From an uncultured Brevinema sp. (GTDB lineage Bacteria; Spirochaetota; Brevinematia; Brevinematales; Brevinemataceae): a DNA stretch of 6,887 nucleotides. The notes under the pieces are model-generated. The model was not told the origin of the DNA. It saw only the letters and a program-made list of their open reading frames with translations, and did no database searches. Shown in pieces: positions 1 to 3,962 of the stretch. The stretch covers positions 1-6,887 of the forward strand of contig CAMQSH010000105.1 of the NCBI GenBank assembly GCA_947036575.1. Reading direction: 5' to 3'. A program made the position numbers and the translations under genes. Every line of letters starts with the position of its first letter. The stretch's first letter is position 1.

Positions 1-43
1 TTGAGAGAAATTGAGAAAGCCGGAGTTGAGTGGTAAAGACTTC

Positions 44-49
44 TTTACT
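44..49 (-). terminator. Possible polyadenylation signal AGTAAA in R
   Basis: AGTAAA on the viral strand is a known weaker variant of AATAAA. It sits about 50 bases downstream of the inferred transcription start, as expected for a signal inside R. The canonical AATAAA at 385-390 lies near the start of U3, roughly 290 bases before the inferred R, so it is less likely to serve the LTR unless RNA folding brings it close. Which hexamer is used cannot be decided here. Confidence 0.25.
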
Positions 50-123
50 TGGGTAAAACAGGTTACATGAAAAAAGTCTGAGTTGGTTTGCAAAAGAACT
101 GACCAGACATGCCTTACAGGTGG

Positions 124-129
124 CTTATA
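124..129 (-). promoter_or_regulatory. TATA-like box of the LTR promoter
   Basis: The viral strand reads GTTATAAGCC, a TATA-like element (TATAAG) 14 bases downstream of a perfect CRE. If it is used, transcription and the R region would begin about 25-30 bases downstream, near 95-103. This would leave a U3 of about 370 bases, an ordinary length. No transcript data support the start. Confidence 0.5.
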
Positions 130-143
130 ACTGCTTACATTTG

Positions 144-151
144 TGACGTCA
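144..151 (-). promoter_or_regulatory. Palindromic CRE (CREB/ATF site) in U3
   Basis: TGACGTCA is the full consensus cAMP response element, read the same on both strands. CREB/ATF or AP-1 family proteins bind it, and CRE-like sites control LTRs of several retroviruses, including HTLV-1. Its position just upstream of the TATA-like box supports a promoter-proximal role. Confidence 0.6.
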
Positions 152-164
152 TTCTCATCTTCTC

Positions 165-219
165 CTGTACACTGTACCACTCTGTACTACACAATTCCTT
201 AATAGGTATAGTCCTGTAC
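165..219. repeat. Cluster of four CTGTAC hexamers in U3
   Basis: CTGTAC occurs at 165-170, 172-177, 182-187 and 214-219 (GTACAG on the viral strand). The first two are 7 bases apart and form GTAC-ACT-GTAC. The cluster lies just upstream of the CRE, where enhancers are usual. The factor is unknown; the arrangement loosely resembles steroid-receptor half-site pairs but does not match that consensus. Confidence 0.4.
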
Positions 220-477
220 ATCTCCCAAACTCATGTTACGCAACAGATAATCCATACATGGTTCTCAAACAGCAGAGCAGGTCTCTCAGTTGTGCCTGGT
301 TCTCCTTCACTCTGTGTACGCCATGGGCCGTGGCTCTCACTGTAAACCTTATGTCTAAGTCACACTATGTGAGGAAAGCACTCCTTTATTAAATGTTTTT
401 AGCCACACTTATTTAATTCATATAGCATACATGGCAAGATATTGACTACATAATACTTAACAAATTTCTCCCATATA

Positions 478-487
478 TCCCCCCTTT
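478..487 (-). promoter_or_regulatory. Polypurine tract (plus-strand primer)
   Basis: The minus strand reads AAAGGGGGGA, a form very close to the polypurine tract of gamma-type retroviruses. RNase H spares this RNA and uses it to prime plus-strand DNA, so its downstream end defines the 5' edge of the 3' LTR. It is the only strong purine run between env and the window edge and is followed within a few bases by TG. Confidence 0.8.
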
Positions 488-1205
488 GAGGCTTTACAAA
501 GTCTCAAGAAATCCAATGAACAATTTAAAAACTAATCTAAACTACTTGCCGAACTGCTAGATGAATTATCAATATTCACATTTGATTACCTGGAAAAAAC
601 ATACTTCATTGAACATATTAGGACTTTCAACCTAACTGGTTTCAGGGCTCTCAACCTGTGTTTATTCAGGACTCTCAACCTGTGTTCATCATGAAGCTAA
701 AAAAAGATGACCAAATGTGATATACCTTTAAGTGTTTCCAACCTTCCAATTGGTATCAATTACATGGTGATAAAATATAAAAATGAAAAAACCTCTTATA
801 TGGGGATCATCAAAATGTAAAACAACATCCAACAATCATAATAATATTCAATATAATAAATGTAATTAATCAACAAAAACAGTTATAAATGTTATGTAGG
901 CAGTGGCATGATAATTAAAGTAGAGCTTTGCATATGTTGTTTCCTTAATAAGTGACATATATGAATACACAGTGTGACATAAAAATTCAAACTAAAAACA
1001 AACATAATCATACAGCATGTCAATGGTTAATATGATTGTCATGCATTTGTGTCTAAGTGTATTCATGGCTTTCCGGTGTCATTGGCTAGTTCTGCTCCCA
1101 TCACCATCCTCAGCTTCTGCACTTCTCCAAAGTCCTAGTGTTCAAAGTCAGATGGACAAGGAGAGGTTACTAGCATAATCACATGTAAGTCCCCTTAAGG
1201 CTAGG
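488..1205 (-). other. AT-rich non-coding region between env and the polypurine tract
   Basis: I find no credible open frame on either strand in these roughly 720 bases. The minus strand is T-rich, with many stops in all frames. The only internal structure I can support is a three-copy 24-bp repeat at 617-688, plus an AATAAA hexamer (minus strand, 661-666). Gamma-type viruses usually have a very short env-to-LTR gap, whereas epsilonretroviruses such as walleye dermal sarcoma virus carry accessory genes here. This could be a decayed accessory region, a post-transcriptional RNA element or simply a long 3' untranslated region. Confidence 0.7.
617..688 (-). repeat. Three-copy 24-bp tandem repeat downstream of env
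   Basis: Three head-to-tail 24-base units occupy 617-640, 641-664 and 665-688. Units 2 and 3 differ at only two positions (shared plus-strand core CTCTCAACCTGTGTT). Unit 1 is more diverged but keeps GGACTTTCAACCT. On the viral strand the core reads AACACAGGTTGAGAG. The role is unknown; a small tandem array in the 3' untranslated part is compatible with slippage or with a bound protein or RNA element. Confidence 0.8.
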
Positions 1206-3962
1206 TCAAGCACTCATCTGCTTGACCTCCAGCATGGCCTTCAACATGGCCTCTAACTCGGCCTCCTTAGTTTCATCATCACTCCCATTCTGGTCCCCAA
1301 CATATTCCCATTCCACTTGTGTTGTCTCAACTGTACCCCTTAGTGCGACAATCATCTGCTTATCCAATCTAGAAGCTATCATGGACCTTAGTACGGGAAT
1401 ACAACAACAAAAAATCAATCCCAATATTGTGACTACAATCAAAACAATTACTCCTACTTTAGCCAGTATCACTCCCCATTTTCCCATTTTCAATTCCAGC
1501 CATGTCAACCAGTCTTTCCCATGTCCTGCGTTGTCTTTAACCTCCTGTCTTAGTCTTTTAAGTTTATTCATGGCTAGAGTGAACGACCCCTCGGGAGCGG
1601 TATTGTTTGGGATAAATGTGCAGCACATTTCTCCTATAAGTGCACAGACTCCTCCTTTTTCCGCCAACAACCAATCTAGGGCTTGTCTATTTTGCCAAGT
1701 CATTTGGCTTGTGGCCTTGAGTTGCTCACCTAGAGCAGATAAAGCGTCATCTGTGTAATTAATGAACCTCTGTTGATTATAAAAAATGTAGTTAATCCAT
1801 TCTGCATTCTTTACTAGCCCGATTATTGGGAGGATAGCTTCGAATCCCGCTGCCACTTCGTTCCTAGCCTTGAACTCAGTGGGTATTCCCCTGGGTTGTC
1901 CTATATCGTCGATTTTTATTGCTGGGTCCGGTGTGTATGCTCTTTTTTGTCTACCTATTTTATTATCTCCTAAGCTGGTATCATCATCTTTTAGGGGAGG
2001 GATTAGTACAATTTCAGTAATCGCTTGCACCCTTGCACATCTACCCTTCCAAGGTTTAGGGAGTGTGGATCTGAGAATTTCATTACCACATAACCAAAAC
2101 TGATCTGCCACCACTTCATCCTGATTTTGGAATACACAGTTATTAATTGCGTATAACATATGCCACACAAGATTCGCTTTGGATTGATTACCTTTTATAA
2201 CTGGCTCTGGTCGCCACGTTTTACCCCAATTTATACAGTCTTTGGTGACGTTCCAAATCACGTCACATGAATTCTCTTCAATCATTCCAACATCATTAGC
2301 TTCTGTACTTCCTTCGTCATTTTGGAAACATTCTAATCCCTTCTCCACATAGAGAGTAACCCCTTTAGGTACTGACAATTCGCCAATTATATTGGATAGT
2401 GTTATGTCCATCTCCTGACATGTCTTCATAAAGGGTGGTGTTAGGTCACTATCATTGTTTCTCATACGGAGATATCTGCTGTATTTGCTTGATCCTATGT
2501 AAATCAAACATTGGGCTGAACATCCAAAAGTAACCTGAGAATCATTTTCGGTACCCATTGTTGTTGTTCGACTGTTTTCCTGTTCTTGTTGAAGCTGTCT
2601 CTGTATAATCTCTGCTTCACAGAGTGCCCAGTTATATCTAGTGTTTGTTATGTACAATGCATCTTGACGACTTTTAGCACACATATAACAGTTTTCTACC
2701 TTTATCTGTTTTCCGGTATATATAGCCCATTTATACCAATTGTTTGTTTTTGCTTGTTCATATAACCAGTCTTTTGTTCTTACCACAATATGTTTTTCAA
2801 TGGGATCAGTTTTGATCTGCTTAAGTGTTCTTGTTGAAAAATTACTGTTTCTAATTTTGTTCATAACTTCAGAAAAGATGGACTGATTTGTAATTGTAAG
2901 TATATCAGAGTCTATAGTTAATATTTTATTTGCCTTGGTTGTAACATTATCCTCCCCTGGTTTGGTTGTTTGAGTCATTATCACCTTGTCTTGTATCGTC
3001 GTTGTATGATTTATTTCACTCCATAAAGTGGCTTCGGTTCCTTTGGTTATTACATCTTCGTTTCCAATAGTGATTGATACGTTGTTAACATTACCATTTG
3101 TTGTTAAAGTGTCTATTGGTCCATTTGTGACCTTTGACATCTCCTTTGGTTCACTTGTTACTGTAGTTATGTCCAATTTATTCAGAGCTGAGGTTTGTTC
3201 TAGTTTAGTGGCAGGTGAAACTTCTTCTAGCTTAATACTGAGTAGAGTTACGTTTTGTTTGTTGGAAATTGACGTTTCTTCTTTTTCATTAGCGACTGTT
3301 GTTTTTTCTGTTTTAATAGTGACTGAGGTACTATCTGGCCTACTAGTGACTGTTGTCAAAACTTCCTCTGGCCTATTTTGCGGTGGTGGACTAAGCGTGC
3401 CATATTTCTTTTGTAACATACAAGAGGCTCCTTCTTTTAGTTGATAAAATATTATTTCCCCTATTTTTCTATTTGGAGGCTGCATTCTATTTATTTCTAT
3501 ATGATGGTAATCTATGGGATGTTTCCATTGATCTATAGGTGTGACCGTAAAACACCAGTATGTTTGTGTCTTTGAAATATCTATTTTGCACTGATCTTGT
3601 CCCCAGGCGAATGTGTTGTGTGGTCGCACAATTACTGCACATAGCCGCTCTCCACCTGCCATTACAGTTAGGATAAGGTTTTCATCGTCAACTTCTGGTT
3701 CTTGCGGGGGCATCTTAATATGTAAGGTTTGTTTCTCTGACCTCTTCTTCCTTGCATTGTTTACCATTCCTGAATACCTTAGGACTAGCCTTTCCTGCAA
3801 CACTTTCATGCTTTCTCTGTTGTTATCTAATTCCTGGCTATTCCTGATCTGCTCTGTTAGTGTGATTTCACCCTTCCTCCGGACCCGTCCTTGGGCCAGT
3901 GGGGTTTGCCAAAGGATATAGAGGATCAGGAGCAGTTTCGTCAGCTTCAGCATCATCATCAT
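1206..3962 (-). CDS. env: Envelope glycoprotein precursor (SU-TM) with repeat-rich SU insert
   Basis: Env is a class I fusion glycoprotein for receptor binding and membrane fusion. The frame opens upstream to an ATG at 4109 (967 residues), but I start at the first of four consecutive ATGs at 3951-3962. This start has A at -3 and immediately precedes a signal peptide (LKLTKLLLILYILW), giving 918 residues. Numbering from 4109: RVRR at 75-78 and RKKR at 120-123 are extra furin-like sites; Thr/Lys/Glu repeats fill about 245-397; CXXC (CYMC) is at 474-477; the SU/TM furin site RQKR is at 720-723. TM has a hydrophobic fusion-peptide candidate at 752-766, about 30 residues inside the cleavage point, then an immunosuppressive-domain-like segment starting WQNRQALDWLLAEKGG at 805. 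CX6CC follows at 822-830, a membrane anchor at about 878-907 and a tail of about 60 residues. About a dozen N-glycosylation sequons are seen. The protein is long for a gamma-type Env (usually about 600-700) because of the N-terminal leader and the repeat insert. It overlaps pol by 95 bases and is probably made from a spliced mRNA. Confidence 0.95.
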   Translation of the reverse strand: MMMMLKLTKLLLILYILWQTPLAQGRVRRKGEITLTEQIRNSQELDNNRESMKVLQERLVLRYSGMVNNARKKRSEKQTLHIKMPPQEPEVDDENLILTVMAGGERLCAVIVRPHNTFAWGQDQCKIDISKTQTYWCFTVTPIDQWKHPIDYHHIEINRMQPPNRKIGEIIFYQLKEGASCMLQKKYGTLSPPPQNRPEEVLTTVTSRPDSTSVTIKTEKTTVANEKEETSISNKQNVTLLSIKLEEVSPATKLEQTSALNKLDITTVTSEPKEMSKVTNGPIDTLTTNGNVNNVSITIGNEDVITKGTEATLWSEINHTTTIQDKVIMTQTTKPGEDNVTTKANKILTIDSDILTITNQSIFSEVMNKIRNSNFSTRTLKQIKTDPIEKHIVVRTKDWLYEQAKTNNWYKWAIYTGKQIKVENCYMCAKSRQDALYITNTRYNWALCEAEIIQRQLQQEQENSRTTTMGTENDSQVTFGCSAQCLIYIGSSKYSRYLRMRNNDSDLTPPFMKTCQEMDITLSNIIGELSVPKGVTLYVEKGLECFQNDEGSTEANDVGMIEENSCDVIWNVTKDCINWGKTWRPEPVIKGNQSKANLVWHMLYAINNCVFQNQDEVVADQFWLCGNEILRSTLPKPWKGRCARVQAITEIVLIPPLKDDDTSLGDNKIGRQKRAYTPDPAIKIDDIGQPRGIPTEFKARNEVAAGFEAILPIIGLVKNAEWINYIFYNQQRFINYTDDALSALGEQLKATSQMTWQNRQALDWLLAEKGGVCALIGEMCCTFIPNNTAPEGSFTLAMNKLKRLRQEVKDNAGHGKDWLTWLELKMGKWGVILAKVGVIVLIVVTILGLIFCCCIPVLRSMIASRLDKQMIVALRGTVETTQVEWEYVGDQNGSDDETKEAELEAMLKAMLEVKQMSA
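3099..3341 (-). repeat. Degenerate 27-bp tandem repeat inside env (nine 9-residue units)
   Basis: Within SU, nine consecutive 9-residue units align without gaps: RPDSTSVTI, KTEKTTVAN, EKEETSISN, KQNVTLLSI, KLEEVSPAT, KLEQTSALN, KLDITTVTS, EPKEMSKVT and NGPIDTLTT. The consensus is roughly K-L-E-x-T-S-V-T-x. At DNA level the KLEEVSPAT and KLEQTSALN units match at about 17 of 27 bases by eye. A related unit precedes the block (RPEEVLTTVTS, with two extra residues), and weaker Thr-rich copies continue to about 2919. The composition (Thr, Ser, charged residues, few aromatics, scattered sequons) suggests an extended, possibly O-glycosylated mucin-like spacer. The function is inferred. Confidence 0.75.

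Larger units (their letters stand above)
1..473 (-). repeat. 3' LTR, U3 and probably R/start of U5, cut by window edge
   Basis: The LTR is placed by the polypurine tract. The first TG after it is at 473-472 (viral strand TGGGAGAAATTTG), a canonical LTR start, though the exact edge could be up to four bases earlier. No second LTR copy is visible for comparison, and the terminal CA and U5 end are beyond base 1. The segment holds a CRE plus TATA-like promoter, a cluster of GTACAG hexamers and possible polyadenylation hexamers. U3 would be about 370 bases. The plus-strand frame at 109-345 lies wholly in this LTR, has no recognisable motif and is not called as a gene. Confidence 0.75.

Noticed and set aside
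109..345. 78-residue plus-strand open frame within the LTR
   Set aside because: It has no recognisable motif, is antisense to the element, and lies in U3/R sequence rich in promoter signals; it is probably chance.
1090..1130. Purine-rich stretch on the viral strand just after env as a polypurine tract
   Set aside because: It is interrupted by many pyrimidines and is not followed by an LTR-like TG start and promoter; the AAAGGGGGGA at 478-487 is far better.
1222..1758. 178-residue plus-strand open frame opposite the env TM region
   Set aside because: It is an antisense shadow of a strongly supported env frame; its hydrophobic, Ser-rich composition follows from the complement of the TM coding sequence.
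1206..1760. Env as a lone captured host gene (syncytin-like)
   Set aside because: It sits in an intact proviral arrangement with pol, polypurine tract and LTR, so co-option cannot be claimed from this window alone.
3028..3444. 138-residue plus-strand open frame opposite the SU repeats
   Set aside because: Its repeated Val/Ser-rich pattern is the reverse complement of the Thr/Lys/Glu repeats in env, not an independent gene.
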